Shown piece by piece: positions 7,768 to 17,691 of a stretch of DNA of 64,000 nt. Source of the DNA: Variovorax sp. dw_308 (GTDB taxonomy: Bacteria > Pseudomonadota > Gammaproteobacteria > Burkholderiales > Burkholderiaceae_C); assembly GCF_019207085.1 (NCBI RefSeq), contig NZ_JAATOM010000003.1:186001-250000 (forward strand). Direction: 5' to 3'. The notes under the pieces are model-generated. The model searched no databases. It worked only from the letters and a program-made list of their open reading frames with translations, and had not been told where the DNA came from. How positions within the stretch are numbered: position 1 is the first letter of the stretch; each line of letters opens with the position of its first letter. The position numbers and the translations under genes were made by a program.

Positions 7768-10161
7768 TCAGCGCGCCGCGAGTTGCTTCCAGGTGTCGAT
7801 CACGCTGTCGGGGTTAAGCGAGATCGACTCGATGCCCTGCTCTGCCAGCCACAACGCGAAGTCGGGATGGTCGCTGGGGCCCTGGCCGCAGATGCCGACA
7901 TACTTGCCTCGCGCCTTGCAGGCCTTGATGGCGCGGCTCAGCATGGCCTTGACGGCAGGATCGCGCTCGTCGAAGTCGGCGGCGAGCAGCTCGAGGCCCG
8001 AGTCGCGGTCCAGGCCCAGGGTGAGCTGGGTCAGGTCATTGGAACCGATCGAGAAGCCGTCAAAGTACTGCAGGAACTCGTCGGCCAGGATGGCGTTGCT
8101 CGGCACCTCGCACATCATGATGATCTTGAGTTCGTTCTCGCCGCGCTTCAAACCTTCGGCGGCCAGCAGGCCTGTCACGCGCTCGGCCTGGCCCAGCGTG
8201 CGCACGAAGGGCACCATGATCTGCACGTTGGTCAGGCCCATCTCGTTGCGCACGCGCTTGAGCGCTTCGCACTCCATGAGGAAGGCTTCGCGGAATTCCT
8301 CGCTCACGTAGCGCGCGGCGCCACGGAAGCCAAGCATAGGGTTCTCTTCCTCGGGCTCGTAGCGCGAGCCGCCGATCAGCTTGCGGTATTCGTTCGACTT
8401 GAAGTCCGACAAACGCACGATCACCGGCTTGGGCCAGAAGGCGGCGCCGATGGTGGCGATGCCTTCCGCCACCTTGTCGACGTAGAACGCACGCGGCGAC
8501 GCGTGCCCGCGCGCCACCGATTCCACGGCTTTCTTCAGGTCGACGTCGACATTCGGATAGTCGAGGATCGCCTTCGGGTGCACGCCGATGTTGTTGTTGA
8601 TGATGAACTCGAGCCGCGCCAGCCCCACGCCGTGATTGGGCAATTGCGCGAAGTCGAAAGCCAGCTGCGGGTTGCCGACGTTCATCATGATCTTGAGGTC
8701 GATCGGCGGCATCTCGCCGCGCGTGACCTCGGTGACTTCGGTTTCGAGCAAGCCGTCGTAGATGAAGCCGGTGTCGCCCTCGGCGCAGCTCACCGTGACC
8801 AGCGTGCCTTCCTTCAGCAGCTCGGTCGCGTCGCCGCAGCCGACCACGGCCGGAATGCCGAGTTCGCGCGCGATGATGGCCGCGTGGCAGGTACGCCCAC
8901 CGCGGTTGGTGACGATCGCGGAGGCGCGCTTCATCACCGGCTCCCAGTTCGGGTCGGTCATGTCGGTGACGAGGATGTCACCGGCCTGCACCTTGTCCAT
9001 CTCACTGATGTTGTGCACGAGGCGCACGGGGCCGGTGCCGATCTTCTGGCCGATGGCACGGCCCTCTGCCAGCACGGCGCCCTTGCCCAGCAGCTTGTAG
9101 CGCTGTTCGGCCTTGCCTTGCTGCTGGCTCTTCACGGTCTCGGGGCGCGCCTGCAGGATGTAGAGCAGCCCGTCGGTGCCGTCCTTCCCCCATTCGATGT
9201 CCATCGGGCGGCCATAGTGTTCCTCGATGACAAGCGCGTACCTGCCGAGTTGCTCGACGTCCGCATCGGTCAGCGAATAACGGTTGCGCTGCTCTGTCGG
9301 CACGTCGGTGGTCTTGACCAGCTTGCCGGTCGCCTTCTTTTCCTCCGGCGTGGCGAACTCCATCTGGATCAACTTGGAGCCGAGGTTGCGGCGGATCACC
9401 GAGCGCTTGCCGGCCTTGAGCATCGGCTTGTGGACGTAGAACTCGTCGGGGTTCACGGCGCCCTGCACCACCGTCTCGCCCAGCCCATAGCTGGAGGTGA
9501 TGAACACCACGTCTTCGAAGCCGGACTCGGTGTCGATGGTGAACATCACGCCGGCCGCGCCGAGGTCGGAGCGCACCATGCGCTGCACGCCGGCGGACAG
9601 TGCGACCACGTCATGCGCGAAGCCCTTGTGCACGCGATAGCTGATGGCGCGGTCGTTGTAGAGGGAGGCGAACACCTCCTTCATCTTGTGCAGCACGTCA
9701 TCGATGCCGACCACGTTGAGAAAAGTCTCTTGCTGGCCGGCGAAGGATGCGTCAGGCAGGTCTTCTGCCGTAGCGGACGAGCGCACGGCGAAGCTGGCTT
9801 GCGGGTTGCCGGCGCTCAGCGTGGCGAAGGCATCGGCAATGGCTTTTTGCAAGTCTTCCGGGAAAGGCTGGGCCTCGACCATTGCGCGGATCTCGGCACC
9901 GGCCACAGCCAGTGCGCGCACGTCTTCGGTGTCGAGCGCGGCAAGGCGCTTGCTGATCTTGTCGGCCAGGCCGTCATGCGCCAGGAACTGACGGAACGCA
10001 TGCGCCGTTGTCGCGAAGCCCGTAGGCACGCGCACGCCTTGCGGCAGTTGGGAAATCATCTCGCCGAGACTGGCGTTCTTGCCGCCGACCGACTCGACGT
10101 CGGTCATTCTCAGGTTCTCAAACGGAACGACCAGGGCGGTCGCTTCAAAGAGGTCAGACAT
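7768..10161 (-). CDS. ppsA: Phosphoenolpyruvate synthase (pyruvate, water dikinase)
   Basis: A 797-residue PEP synthase, which converts pyruvate plus ATP to PEP, AMP and phosphate for gluconeogenesis. The N-terminal nucleotide-binding domain starts with [11 protein letters not shown]; the central swivelling domain carries the phosphohistidine motif [18 protein letters not shown]; the C-terminal TIM-barrel ends with the [11 protein letters not shown] substrate-binding segment. Length matches the family. The open frame continues another 349 codons upstream through the opposite gene, but homology begins at [17 protein letters not shown], so 10161 is the start. The divergent neighbour ppsR encodes its regulator. 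Confidence 0.96.
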   Translation of the reverse strand: MSDLFEATALVVPFENLRMTDVESVGGKNASLGEMISQLPQGVRVPTGFATTAHAFRQFLAHDGLADKISKRLAALDTEDVRALAVAGAEIRAMVEAQPFPEDLQKAIADAFATLSAGNPQASFAVRSSATAEDLPDASFAGQQETFLNVVGIDDVLHKMKEVFASLYNDRAISYRVHKGFAHDVVALSAGVQRMVRSDLGAAGVMFTIDTESGFEDVVFITSSYGLGETVVQGAVNPDEFYVHKPMLKAGKRSVIRRNLGSKLIQMEFATPEEKKATGKLVKTTDVPTEQRNRYSLTDADVEQLGRYALVIEEHYGRPMDIEWGKDGTDGLLYILQARPETVKSQQQGKAEQRYKLLGKGAVLAEGRAIGQKIGTGPVRLVHNISEMDKVQAGDILVTDMTDPNWEPVMKRASAIVTNRGGRTCHAAIIARELGIPAVVGCGDATELLKEGTLVTVSCAEGDTGFIYDGLLETEVTEVTRGEMPPIDLKIMMNVGNPQLAFDFAQLPNHGVGLARLEFIINNNIGVHPKAILDYPNVDVDLKKAVESVARGHASPRAFYVDKVAEGIATIGAAFWPKPVIVRLSDFKSNEYRKLIGGSRYEPEEENPMLGFRGAARYVSEEFREAFLMECEALKRVRNEMGLTNVQIMVPFVRTLGQAERVTGLLAAEGLKRGENELKIIMMCEVPSNAILADEFLQYFDGFSIGSNDLTQLTLGLDRDSGLELLAADFDERDPAVKAMLSRAIKACKARGKYVGICGQGPSDHPDFALWLAEQGIESISLNPDSVIDTWKQLAAR

Positions 10162-10347
10162 GGGAAAGCTCCAGAAGTTAAAACCTTTGGGCCATGCCGG
10201 CGGCGGCGCACGATCGTTGTCGTTGCTTTGGGTGCGGTCGCGGAGAGCATGGGGAGAAATGAGGCAGGGGGAAACGGATTCCCCATAATTGGCCCGAATT
10301 GTAGGCGCCGCACCGTTTCTGCGCGCCGCAAGCAAAGGCAACCCAAC

Positions 10348-11169
10348 ATGCACACTCGCACAGTTTTCTTTGTTTCGGACGGCACGGGCATCACCGCAGA
10401 GACCTTCGGCAACGCGGTCCTGGCGCAGTTCGAATTGACGCCTCGCCACGTTCGACTGCCTTTTACCGACACGGTCGACAAGGCGCACCAGGCCGTCAGG
10501 CGCATCAACCACACGGCCGAGATCGAGGGGCAGCGGCCCATCGTATTCACCACCCTGGCCAACATGGATGTGCTCGAAGTGATCGAGACTGGCTGCAAGG
10601 GCATGCTGCTCGACATGTTCGGCACCTTCGTGCGGCCGCTCGAGATCGAACTGGCGATGAAGTCGAACCACCGCATCGGCCGCTTCAGCGACGTGAGCAA
10701 GAGCAAGGAATACGACGCGCGCATCGCGGCCATCGACTTCAGCCTGCAGCACGACGACGGGCAGAGCAATCGCGACCTCGATGGCGCCGACGTGATCCTG
10801 GTCGGCGTGAGTCGCAGCGGCAAGACGCCGACCTCGCTGTACCTGGCCATGCAGCACGGGCTGAAGGCGGCCAACTACCCGTTGATTCCGGAAGACTTCG
10901 ACCGGCGGCAGTTGCCACCGGCCCTGCTGCCGCACAAGAAGAAGATCTTCGGGCTCACGATCCAGGCCGAGCGCCTGGCGCAGATCCGCAATGAGCGGCG
11001 GCCGAATTCGCGCTACGCGAGCATCGAGAACTGCCGGCACGAGATCTCCGAGGCGGAGGCGATGATGCGGCGGGCCGGCATTCGCTGGCTGTCGACCACG
11101 ACCAAGTCGATCGAGGAAATCGCGACGACGATCCTGCAGGAGTTGCGGCCGGAGCGGCTGACGTACTAG
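10348..11169 (+). CDS. ppsR: PEP synthase regulatory protein (bifunctional kinase/pyrophosphorylase, DUF299)
   Basis: A 273-residue PSRP. It inactivates PEP synthase by ADP-dependent phosphorylation of a threonine next to the catalytic histidine and reactivates it by phosphate-dependent removal. The family marks are the start [20 protein letters not shown] and the P-loop-like [15 protein letters not shown] near residue 155. The start is set by homology; the open frame runs far upstream only because it is antisense to ppsA. The 186-base gap between the two divergent starts must hold both promoters. Confidence 0.95.
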   Translation: MHTRTVFFVSDGTGITAETFGNAVLAQFELTPRHVRLPFTDTVDKAHQAVRRINHTAEIEGQRPIVFTTLANMDVLEVIETGCKGMLLDMFGTFVRPLEIELAMKSNHRIGRFSDVSKSKEYDARIAAIDFSLQHDDGQSNRDLDGADVILVGVSRSGKTPTSLYLAMQHGLKAANYPLIPEDFDRRQLPPALLPHKKKIFGLTIQAERLAQIRNERRPNSRYASIENCRHEISEAEAMMRRAGIRWLSTTTKSIEEIATTILQELRPERLTY

Positions 11170-11223
11170 CGCCGGTCCATGCCCGCCCACTCGGGATGGC
11201 ATGGCCACATCGACTCGCGCAAT

Positions 11224-12003
11224 TCAGCCGAACAGGTATTGGACCGCCCCATCGCGGCCGGCCACCGGCTGACAGGTGGTGCCCCAGACCTCCTCGATCA
11301 ACTCCGGCCGCAACACGCCCGCTGCCGCGCCCTGGATCGCGGAATGGCCGGATCGGACCACCACCACATCGTCGGCATAGCGCAGTGCCAGGTTGAGGTC
11401 GTGCAGTACCGCAACCACGCCCACCCCCTTGGCCGACCAGTCGCGCAGCAGGCGCATCGCGGCATGCTGATGCGCGATGTCCAGCGCGGCGGTTGGTTCG
11501 TCCAGCAGCAACCAGCGGGTCGCCTTGTCGGGCCGCGGATGCCAGAGCTGCGCCAGCGCCCGCGCCATGTGAACGCGCGCCTTCTCGCCGCCCGAGAGCG
11601 TGTTGAGGATGCGCGGCGCCAGCGGCGAGACGTCGGTCAGCGACATTGCGCTGGCGATGATCTGGTCTTCGTCGCGGCCGGGTTTCAGTCGGTGGGGGAA
11701 GCGGCCCAGCGCCACGATCTCCTGCGCATTGAAGTCGAACGCGACCGCGCTCTCCTGCGGCATCAGCGCCCGGTGCAAGGCCAGCGTCGCGGGCGGATAG
11801 GCGTCCAGCGGCCGGTCGTCCAGCAGCACCGCGCCCTGCGTCGGCCGGCGCTGGCCGCCGAGCAATGACAGCAGCGTCGACTTGCCGGCGCCATTCGGCC
11901 CGAGGATCGCGGTGACCCGACCCGGATGCAGGTGCACCGTGGACTCCGTGAGCAAGGTCTTCGCGCCGATCAGCACGCTTGCGGCGATACACGACAAGGT
12001 CAT
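11224..12003 (-). CDS. hmuV: Haem ABC transporter ATP-binding protein
   Basis: A 259-residue ABC ATPase that powers uptake of haem from the periplasm through HmuU. It shows Walker A GPNGAGKST near residue 36, signature LSGGEKARVHMARAL near 137, Walker B WLLLDEPTAALD near 163 and the switch histidine in VLHDLN near 200. The insertion WHPRPDKATRW before Walker B is typical of HmuV. Its ATG overlaps the hmuU stop by 4 bases (ATGA). It is the last gene of the haem operon. Confidence 0.94.
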   Translation of the reverse strand: MTLSCIAASVLIGAKTLLTESTVHLHPGRVTAILGPNGAGKSTLLSLLGGQRRPTQGAVLLDDRPLDAYPPATLALHRALMPQESAVAFDFNAQEIVALGRFPHRLKPGRDEDQIIASAMSLTDVSPLAPRILNTLSGGEKARVHMARALAQLWHPRPDKATRWLLLDEPTAALDIAHQHAAMRLLRDWSAKGVGVVAVLHDLNLALRYADDVVVVRSGHSAIQGAAAGVLRPELIEEVWGTTCQPVAGRDGAVQYLFG

Positions 12004-13037
12004 ACGCGATCCCGGAAGTGGCGCAGCATCAGCAGGAAAATCGGCACGCCAATGAAGGCCGTCAGCACGCCGAGCGGCAGTTCAGCCGGCGCCATCAAGG
12101 TGCGCGCCACCGTGTCGGCCGCCAGCACCAGCGCCGCGCCCAGCAGGCTCGAGGCCGGCAGCACCACCCGATGGTCCGGCCCCGCGACCATGCGCACCCA
12201 ATGCGGCGCGATCAAGCCGATGAAGCCGATGATCCCGGTGGTCGCCGTCACCGAGCCGACCGCGAAGGCCGTCACCACGATGGCGCGCCGCTTCACGCGC
12301 TCGACGTCGACACCGAGCAACGCGGCCTGCGATTCGCCCAGCGCGATGGCGTTGAGCGGCGCCGACAGCGTCAAGGCAAAGGCGCAGGCGACAAGAACCA
12401 CCATGCTCACGAGGATCACTGCACTCCAGCGCGCACCGCCAAGGCTGCCGAGCAGCCAGAACTGCAGGCTGCGCAGCTGTTCATCGGTGCCCATCACGCT
12501 CAACAGGCCGAGCCCCGCGCCGGCCAGGGCATTGATGGCGATGCCGGCCAGCAGCATCAGCGCCATGCGCGTGCCGCCCTCGCTGCGCGACAGGCTGTAG
12601 ATCAGCAAGGTGACCAGGAAGCCGCCGCCAAATGCCATGGTCACCAGAGTCCAGCTCCCCAGCGTGCGCGGCAGCACCGGCCACAGCCAGGCGCCGAGCA
12701 CGATGGTCACGCCGGCGGCCAGCGCCGCGCCGCTGCTGATGCCGATCAGGCCCGGGTCGGCCAGCGGATTGCGGAACAGGCCCTGCATCAGCGCGCCCGA
12801 CATGCCCAGGCCCGCACCCGCGGCCACGCCGAGAAGCAGCCGCGGCAACCGGATGTTCATGAAGACCAGCTGCTGGGGCGACGGGTCGGCCGCGTCGTTC
12901 CAGACTGCGGCGAGCACTTGCCAGAGCTGCGAGACGCTGATGGCGTAGGCACCCGACGCGGCGCCCAGCGCGACGGACATTGCCAGCAGTACGCCGCCAC
13001 CCACGATGGCGGCGCGCATCGATAGCCGGGCGTTCAT
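12000..13037 (-). CDS. hmuU: Haem ABC transporter permease (FecCD family)
   Basis: A 345-residue inner-membrane permease of the FecCD family, about ten transmembrane helices from end to end. Family motifs include RLPRLLLGVAAGAGLGMSGALMQ, the NPLADPGLIGISSGAALAA segment and GIIGFIGLIAPHWVRM, the cytoplasmic contact for the ATPase. It forms the channel for haem with HmuV and receives it from HmuT. Both ends overlap the neighbouring genes by 4 bases, so it is translationally coupled in the operon. Confidence 0.94.
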   Translation of the reverse strand: MNARLSMRAAIVGGGVLLAMSVALGAASGAYAISVSQLWQVLAAVWNDAADPSPQQLVFMNIRLPRLLLGVAAGAGLGMSGALMQGLFRNPLADPGLIGISSGAALAAGVTIVLGAWLWPVLPRTLGSWTLVTMAFGGGFLVTLLIYSLSRSEGGTRMALMLLAGIAINALAGAGLGLLSVMGTDEQLRSLQFWLLGSLGGARWSAVILVSMVVLVACAFALTLSAPLNAIALGESQAALLGVDVERVKRRAIVVTAFAVGSVTATTGIIGFIGLIAPHWVRMVAGPDHRVVLPASSLLGAALVLAADTVARTLMAPAELPLGVLTAFIGVPIFLLMLRHFRDRV

Positions 13038-13903
13038 ACCGAGAGGAACCGCTGGTGCAACTCACCGATGGCCCCGGGCAGTCGCGGTCCGAAGCCGAGG
13101 AGCAGCAAGGCATCCCGAGTGACCAGCGCGCGCTTCCTGAACGCGGGCGTCAAGGCGAGTTCGGGGCGCTCCCAGAACTTGTCGATGCCGCCATGCGCCT
13201 CGATGCTCTGCGTGCTGGTGAGGATGATGTCGGGCGCCGCGCTGGCCATGGCCTCGGCCGTCATCGGGCGGTAGCCCTGAAAGCCGCCGAGGCAGTTCAT
13301 GCCACCGGCGAATCCGATGACGGCATGGGCTGCCGTCTTCTCGCCCGACACCTGCGGGCTGGCGCTGTGCGACAACACGAACAGCACGCGTGGCTTGCGC
13401 GCCGTGGACGCCGCGACGCGCTTCTGCACTTCGCTCCACTCGCCGTCGAGCCCCGCCTGAAGCTCACGCGCCTGCGCCTCGCGCGCCGCCGCGCGACCCA
13501 CCGCCTGCACCTTGCGTTGCACCTCGCTCCAGCTGTGATCGGCCTCGACCAGTTCCAGCCTGACGCCGGCACCGCGCAACTGGTCGAGCACCACGGGCGG
13601 TCCCGACTCGGTCGTCGCGATCACCGCGTCGGGCTTGAGCGACAGCAATCCCTCGGCCGAGAGCTGGCGCATGTACCCGACCTTGGGCGTCTTCTGCGCG
13701 GCCTGCGGATAGAGGCTGGTGGTGTCGGTGCCGACCAGCTGGCGTTCCGCGCCCAGCAGGTAGACCACCTCCGTGATGGCGCCGCTGATGGTGATGAGCC
13801 GCGGCATCTTCTCCTGCGCCAGCGCCGGCAGCGCAAGCAGCCCGGCCGATGCGGCGATGCCCCGAAGCACGTCGCGGCGCTGCAGATTCGACGGCTTCCT
13901 CAT
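13034..13903 (-). CDS. hmuT: Haem ABC transporter periplasmic binding protein
   Basis: A 289-residue periplasmic haem-binding protein. The N-terminus (NLQRRDVLRGIAASAGLLALPALA) has a twin-arginine and a hydrophobic stretch, so it looks like a Tat-type signal with cleavage after ALAQ; there is no lipobox cysteine. The mature part has the class III binding-protein fold with PRLITISGAITEVVYLLGAE, the VGYMRQLSAEGLLSLKPDAVIA hinge region and a late GFAGGMNCLGGFQGYRPM. The start at 13903 overlaps the VOC gene by 4 bases. It delivers haem to HmuU. Confidence 0.92.
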   Translation of the reverse strand: MRKPSNLQRRDVLRGIAASAGLLALPALAQEKMPRLITISGAITEVVYLLGAERQLVGTDTTSLYPQAAQKTPKVGYMRQLSAEGLLSLKPDAVIATTESGPPVVLDQLRGAGVRLELVEADHSWSEVQRKVQAVGRAAAREAQARELQAGLDGEWSEVQKRVAASTARKPRVLFVLSHSASPQVSGEKTAAHAVIGFAGGMNCLGGFQGYRPMTAEAMASAAPDIILTSTQSIEAHGGIDKFWERPELALTPAFRKRALVTRDALLLLGFGPRLPGAIGELHQRFLSV

Positions 13904-14277
13904 GTTTTTCGATCGATGTTCTGGCCGATGCGCCAGCACACGCCCGCAGGATCGGCCAACGTGAAGTCGATCATGGCCCACGGCTGCTCTTCGAGTGGCG
14001 TGAGGCGCACACCGTACTTCTCGACCACGCCACTGGCCTTCACCTGTTCGAACCAGGCATGCACGTCTTCCACCAGCAGGTGCATCGACAGGTTCTCTGC
14101 AAACGCTTGCACGTAGAACTCGCACAGGAGGAAGCTCGAGTTGCCGTAGTGAAAGTAGGAGACGCCACCACCGTCCGATGCCATGGTGAAGCCCAGGTCC
14201 TGGTAGAAGCGCTGCGACAGCGCGTAGTCCTTCGCGGGCAGGAAGGCCTTGATCTCCACGGTCTTGAGATTGGTCAT
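13900..14277 (-). CDS. VOC family protein inside the haem operon
   Basis: A 125-residue glyoxalase/bleomycin-resistance-fold protein. It begins with KTVEIKAFLPAKDYALSQRFYQDLGF and ends with WAMIDFTLADPAGVCWRIGQNI, the two beta-alpha-beta units of the fold, and no signal peptide is visible, so it acts in the cytosol. It lies between hmuS and hmuT with 4-base ATGA overlaps at both ends, so it must be made together with the haem transporter and haem-degradation protein. A role in haem or haem-breakdown handling is inferred from position only; no haem ligand can be assigned. Confidence 0.85.
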   Translation of the reverse strand: MTNLKTVEIKAFLPAKDYALSQRFYQDLGFTMASDGGGVSYFHYGNSSFLLCEFYVQAFAENLSMHLLVEDVHAWFEQVKASGVVEKYGVRLTPLEEQPWAMIDFTLADPAGVCWRIGQNIDRKT

Positions 14278-15323
14278 GCGACCACCTCCATCCGCGGCAG
14301 CTTGCGCACGATCTCGCGCCAGGCCTCGCGCTCCGGCACGCCCGGCTTGCGCGCACCGAAGAACATGGCCATCAACCCACCCTCGCGGTCGAAGGCCTCC
14401 ACGGAAGTCACCACGCCATCGCTGGTCGGCTTCTCGACGATCCACACCGCGTCGATCAGGTCCTCGCGCATGTGCAGGTTGAAACCTGGGTCCAGCACGT
14501 TGAGCCACTGCATGCCGCGCATCTCCATCGGCTCCACGCGCACGACGGGGCCGGTGTGGATCTGGATGCAGCCGGGGCTGCCGACGAACACCATGATCGG
14601 CGTGCCGTCGAAGGCCGCCTCGTTGAGCAGGTCGCGCACCGCGGTCTTTTCGGCGCGCTGCGTGAACGTGCCCTGGGTGAGGCGGAAGCTCTGCTGGCGT
14701 TCGACCTCGAACTTGTTCAGCAGGCCGAAGAACTCGTGCGTGTCCTGCATGGCGCCCCAGGCTTCGGCCAGGGCGGCGGCGTCGATCGCGCTGTCGGCGC
14801 GCGGCGCAGGCTTCGGATCCGCGGGAGAGAACAGGACGTCTTGCCCCGGTTCCGCATGCGCGTCGATGACCGATTGCAGCGCATCGCGGTCCGTGGCATC
14901 GCGTGCAAAAACCTTGTGCACCGCAACGCCATGCGCGTTGTAGAACTGCAGGCTCAGGCTCGCACCCTCGGTCACCGCGAAGCCTGCGTGCCATTGATTG
15001 AAGAAGATGCGCAGGTCGATGTCTTCACCGAGCGCCAGCGCGACATGGCCGCTGCCCGAGAGGTTCTGGTAGACGCCGGTCTTCTCATGCACCGTCGAAG
15101 CGTTGCGCGTGAGCGCAAGCACCGGGCCGCACAGTTCCAGCGCCTGCAACAGGTCCAGCCAGGGGCCTCGCAGGGGCACGGACTTGATCGGCGCCTCGTG
15201 CGCGCCGACGTGGGCCGCGATGGCTGCGCCCTCGCTCAGGCCCATCGCCTCCGCGGCATCCTTGTGGCGCTTGCCCTCGGCGCGCAGGACGGCGAAGCGT
15301 TCTCGAATCTCTTGCAGGTTCAT
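14274..15323 (-). CDS. hmuS: Hemin-degrading factor (HemS/HmuS family)
   Basis: A 349-residue cytosolic haem-handling protein of the HemS/ChuS/HmuS family, which binds incoming haem and releases or degrades it. The two internal halves typical of the family are visible: an N-terminal one around STVHEKTGVYQNL and FFNQWHAGFAV, and a C-terminal one around VGSPGCIQIHTGPV, WLNVLDPGFNLHMRED and VWIVEKPTSDGVVTSVEAFD. The start codon at 15323 matches the family start (MNLQEIRERFAVLRAEGKRH). It lies 26 bases after the receptor gene and overlaps the VOC gene. Confidence 0.93.
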   Translation of the reverse strand: MNLQEIRERFAVLRAEGKRHKDAAEAMGLSEGAAIAAHVGAHEAPIKSVPLRGPWLDLLQALELCGPVLALTRNASTVHEKTGVYQNLSGSGHVALALGEDIDLRIFFNQWHAGFAVTEGASLSLQFYNAHGVAVHKVFARDATDRDALQSVIDAHAEPGQDVLFSPADPKPAPRADSAIDAAALAEAWGAMQDTHEFFGLLNKFEVERQQSFRLTQGTFTQRAEKTAVRDLLNEAAFDGTPIMVFVGSPGCIQIHTGPVVRVEPMEMRGMQWLNVLDPGFNLHMREDLIDAVWIVEKPTSDGVVTSVEAFDREGGLMAMFFGARKPGVPEREAWREIVRKLPRMEVVA

Positions 15324-15349
15324 CGTGTGGTTCCTTTGTTGTTCAAAGA

Positions 15350-17563
15350 TCAAAAGTCCGCCACCAGCGTGACGTTGAGATGGCGGCCCGGCTGCGTGTA
15401 GGCGTCGCGGATGGGCGAGGTCTGTGTGACGCCGCGAACGTCGCTCCACATCCAATACTTCTCGTCCGTGAGATTGACGATGGCCATGTTGAGGCGCAAG
15501 TCCTTTCGGATGCTCCATTGGGCGCTGAGGTCCAGCGTGGTCGCCGATGGCGTGAGGAACTGCAGGCCGGTCGCGACTTCCGTCGGGTCGACATCGGAAC
15601 GCTTCTTGGCCGCATGGTAGACCGCGTCTAGCCGCACGTTCCAGGTCGGCGCGGTGTACCTGAGGCCGACGTTGAACTTCTGCGGGTCGACCGAATTGAG
15701 CGGCCGTCCGTTGGTGCGATCGGTGCCCTTGGTCTGCCCGTAGGCGAAGGGCATCGAGATGCCGGTGCCGTCTTCGCGCCAGTCGAACTCGCCCTTCAAT
15801 TCGAAGCCGCTGATGCGCGCGCGGCCGATGTTGACGGACTGGTAGATCAGCGGATCGATGCGCGGGATGCCGCGGCCGCCGACCAGCCTGTCGTTCTCGA
15901 CGAGGTTCTTGTAGTCGCCGGTGAAGGCGGCGGCCTCGAAGCGGAAGATGCCGGTGCGGCCGCGCAGGCCCAGTTCGAAGTTCTGGCTTTTCTCGGGCTT
16001 CAGATTCGGATTGGGAATCGTCTTGTAGCCCTGGATCACGTTCTCGAAGAAGTTGTTGACCTGGAAGGCATTGGGCGCCTTGAAGCCGGAGGCGTAGTTG
16101 CCGTACAGCGCCAGGTCCGGCGTCGCATGGAACAGCACGCCCAGCTTGGGCGACACGGCCGAACCCTTGAGCGAGACGGCGGTGGCGTTGAAGCCGGCCT
16201 GGTCCGCGTCGAGGTCGAAACGGTCGTAGCGCACGCCGGGCGTGATGCTCCAACGGTCGTGGATGAACTCGTCCTGGATGTAGAGGGCGGCGCTGGTCTC
16301 GCGGGTGTCCGGGAAGCGCTTGAGCGGATAGGTTTCGCCGGCCGGCGGCGTCAGGCCGGTCTGCAGGTTTTCGACATCGGTGCGGATGTAATCGGCGCCG
16401 TAGGTGATGCGCTGACCCCAGCCGTTGGCCATGGGGATCGCCTTGCCGGCTTGCAGGTTGAGTTGCCAGGTGGCTTCGTCGAAGGTCACGTCGCGCGAGC
16501 GGTCGGCAGCGGACAGGCGGTTTTCGAAGATGTACTCGCGGGACTTGGCCTTCTGGTAGCTCACCACCGCTTGCAGGTTGTCGGCCACCGCGGTGTCGAC
16601 GCGCACGCGGCCGTCCCACGTGAGCCGGTCACGCTGCATGTCGGTCTTGGCGTCGAGCCCGATCACCGAAGTCGAATTGAGCGGTGGCTTCGAAAGGCCC
16701 GACAGCAGGTCGTACTTCGCCGTCTTGTCGACGTGCTCCAGCGTGAAGGTGTGGCGCTGGGCGGCATTTGGCGTGAGGATGACCTTGGCCAGCAGGCCCT
16801 GGTTCTTGTCGCGCTCCGGATTGGGGGCCGTGCGGTCGGTGTTGGCCGAGTAGTTCTGGCCCATGTTCTCGAGTTCATTCGTGCGGCCGACGCTTGCAGA
16901 AAGCAACCATTGCACTGTCTCGCTTGGCTTGCCCGCCAAGGTCACGCCGGTGTTCCAGCCGTCGTCATCACCGCTGTACGCAATGCTGGCGCTGCCGCCG
17001 AAGGTCTTGCCGTCGCGCAAGTACGAGGCCGGTTCCCGCGTGATGAAGTTGACCAGTCCCGCCAGGCCGTCGGAGCCATAGAGCACCGACACCGTGCCCT
17101 TGACGATCTCGATGCGCTCGATCAGGTTGACGTCGAAATAGTCGCGCCCGAAGGCGTTGGCGCTGAACACATAGCTGCGCGGCGTGCGCACGCCATCGGT
17201 CAGCAGCAGCACACGGTTGCCGTCGAGCCCGCGGATGTTGAAGCCGGCATTGCCGTCGCGCCCCGTGTTGCCGAGCGCGAGTCCAAAGCGGGCCGGTGCG
17301 CGCTTGACCGACACGTTCGGCACGTCGCGCACCGCATCGCGGATGTCGTTGATCTGCTCCGACTCGATGGTCTTGCGATCGATCACCTCGATGGTCGCGG
17401 GCAGGTCGTCCTTGTTCTGCTCGGAGCGCGTCGCGGTGACGACGACCTCCTTGAGCACGGACGTGCGCGGGCTGTCTTGGGCCGAGGCGCCCACGGCGTA
17501 AGCGCAGGCGATCAGCAGGGTCAAGGGGCGGAGACGGAATACAGGGGCGCAGTGAGTGGGCAC
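15350..17563 (-). CDS. hmuR: TonB-dependent haem/haemoglobin receptor
   Basis: A 737-residue outer-membrane receptor: signal peptide (RLRPLTLLIACAYAVGASA), TonB box and plug (VLKEVVVTATRSEQNKDD, GFNIRGLDGNRVLLLTDGVR), and a 22-strand barrel ending in F. The haem-receptor FRAP/NPNL pair appears as GFKAPNAFQ and NPNLKPEKS, but I see no histidine between them, where many haem receptors have one. No ATG precedes the signal peptide; GTG at 17563 gives a sensible start, so the start is less certain. A Fur-like site lies 113-127 bases upstream. It heads the operon hmuR-hmuS-VOC-hmuT-hmuU-hmuV and takes haem across the outer membrane using TonB-ExbBD. Confidence 0.9.
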   Translation of the reverse strand: MPTHCAPVFRLRPLTLLIACAYAVGASAQDSPRTSVLKEVVVTATRSEQNKDDLPATIEVIDRKTIESEQINDIRDAVRDVPNVSVKRAPARFGLALGNTGRDGNAGFNIRGLDGNRVLLLTDGVRTPRSYVFSANAFGRDYFDVNLIERIEIVKGTVSVLYGSDGLAGLVNFITREPASYLRDGKTFGGSASIAYSGDDDGWNTGVTLAGKPSETVQWLLSASVGRTNELENMGQNYSANTDRTAPNPERDKNQGLLAKVILTPNAAQRHTFTLEHVDKTAKYDLLSGLSKPPLNSTSVIGLDAKTDMQRDRLTWDGRVRVDTAVADNLQAVVSYQKAKSREYIFENRLSAADRSRDVTFDEATWQLNLQAGKAIPMANGWGQRITYGADYIRTDVENLQTGLTPPAGETYPLKRFPDTRETSAALYIQDEFIHDRWSITPGVRYDRFDLDADQAGFNATAVSLKGSAVSPKLGVLFHATPDLALYGNYASGFKAPNAFQVNNFFENVIQGYKTIPNPNLKPEKSQNFELGLRGRTGIFRFEAAAFTGDYKNLVENDRLVGGRGIPRIDPLIYQSVNIGRARISGFELKGEFDWREDGTGISMPFAYGQTKGTDRTNGRPLNSVDPQKFNVGLRYTAPTWNVRLDAVYHAAKKRSDVDPTEVATGLQFLTPSATTLDLSAQWSIRKDLRLNMAIVNLTDEKYWMWSDVRGVTQTSPIRDAYTQPGRHLNVTLVADF

Positions 17564-17675
17564 AAAAGGTCCAGGGAAACAGTCGTCGTGAAACTGCTCG
17601 CTGGACGGGCGCGCGTGCGCGCCGGGGACTGGCTGGCGGTGGACCGGGCGATATGTGCCCGGGCCGCAGATTATA

Positions 17676-17690
17676 TGCGAATCGTTCTCA
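17676..17690. promoter_or_regulatory. Fur-like box upstream of hmuR
   Basis: TGCGAATCGTTCTCA matches 10 of 14 defined positions of the 7-1-7 Fur consensus TGATAAT-n-ATTATCA. It lies upstream of the GTG start of hmuR, at the very end of ahpF. Iron-replete Fur would repress the haem operon here. Confidence 0.6.
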
Positions 17691-17691
17691 T

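Noticed and set aside
7696..11169. A 1157-codon plus-strand frame across ppsA and ppsR
   Set aside because: Its first three quarters are the antisense of ppsA and show no family resemblance; only the last 273 codons (ppsR) are real. Long antisense frames are expected at this GC content.
11177..11204. CCATGCC/GGCATGG hairpin between ppsR and hmuV as a terminator
   Set aside because: The 7-bp stem has a large loop and no T-tract on either strand, so the call is not supported.
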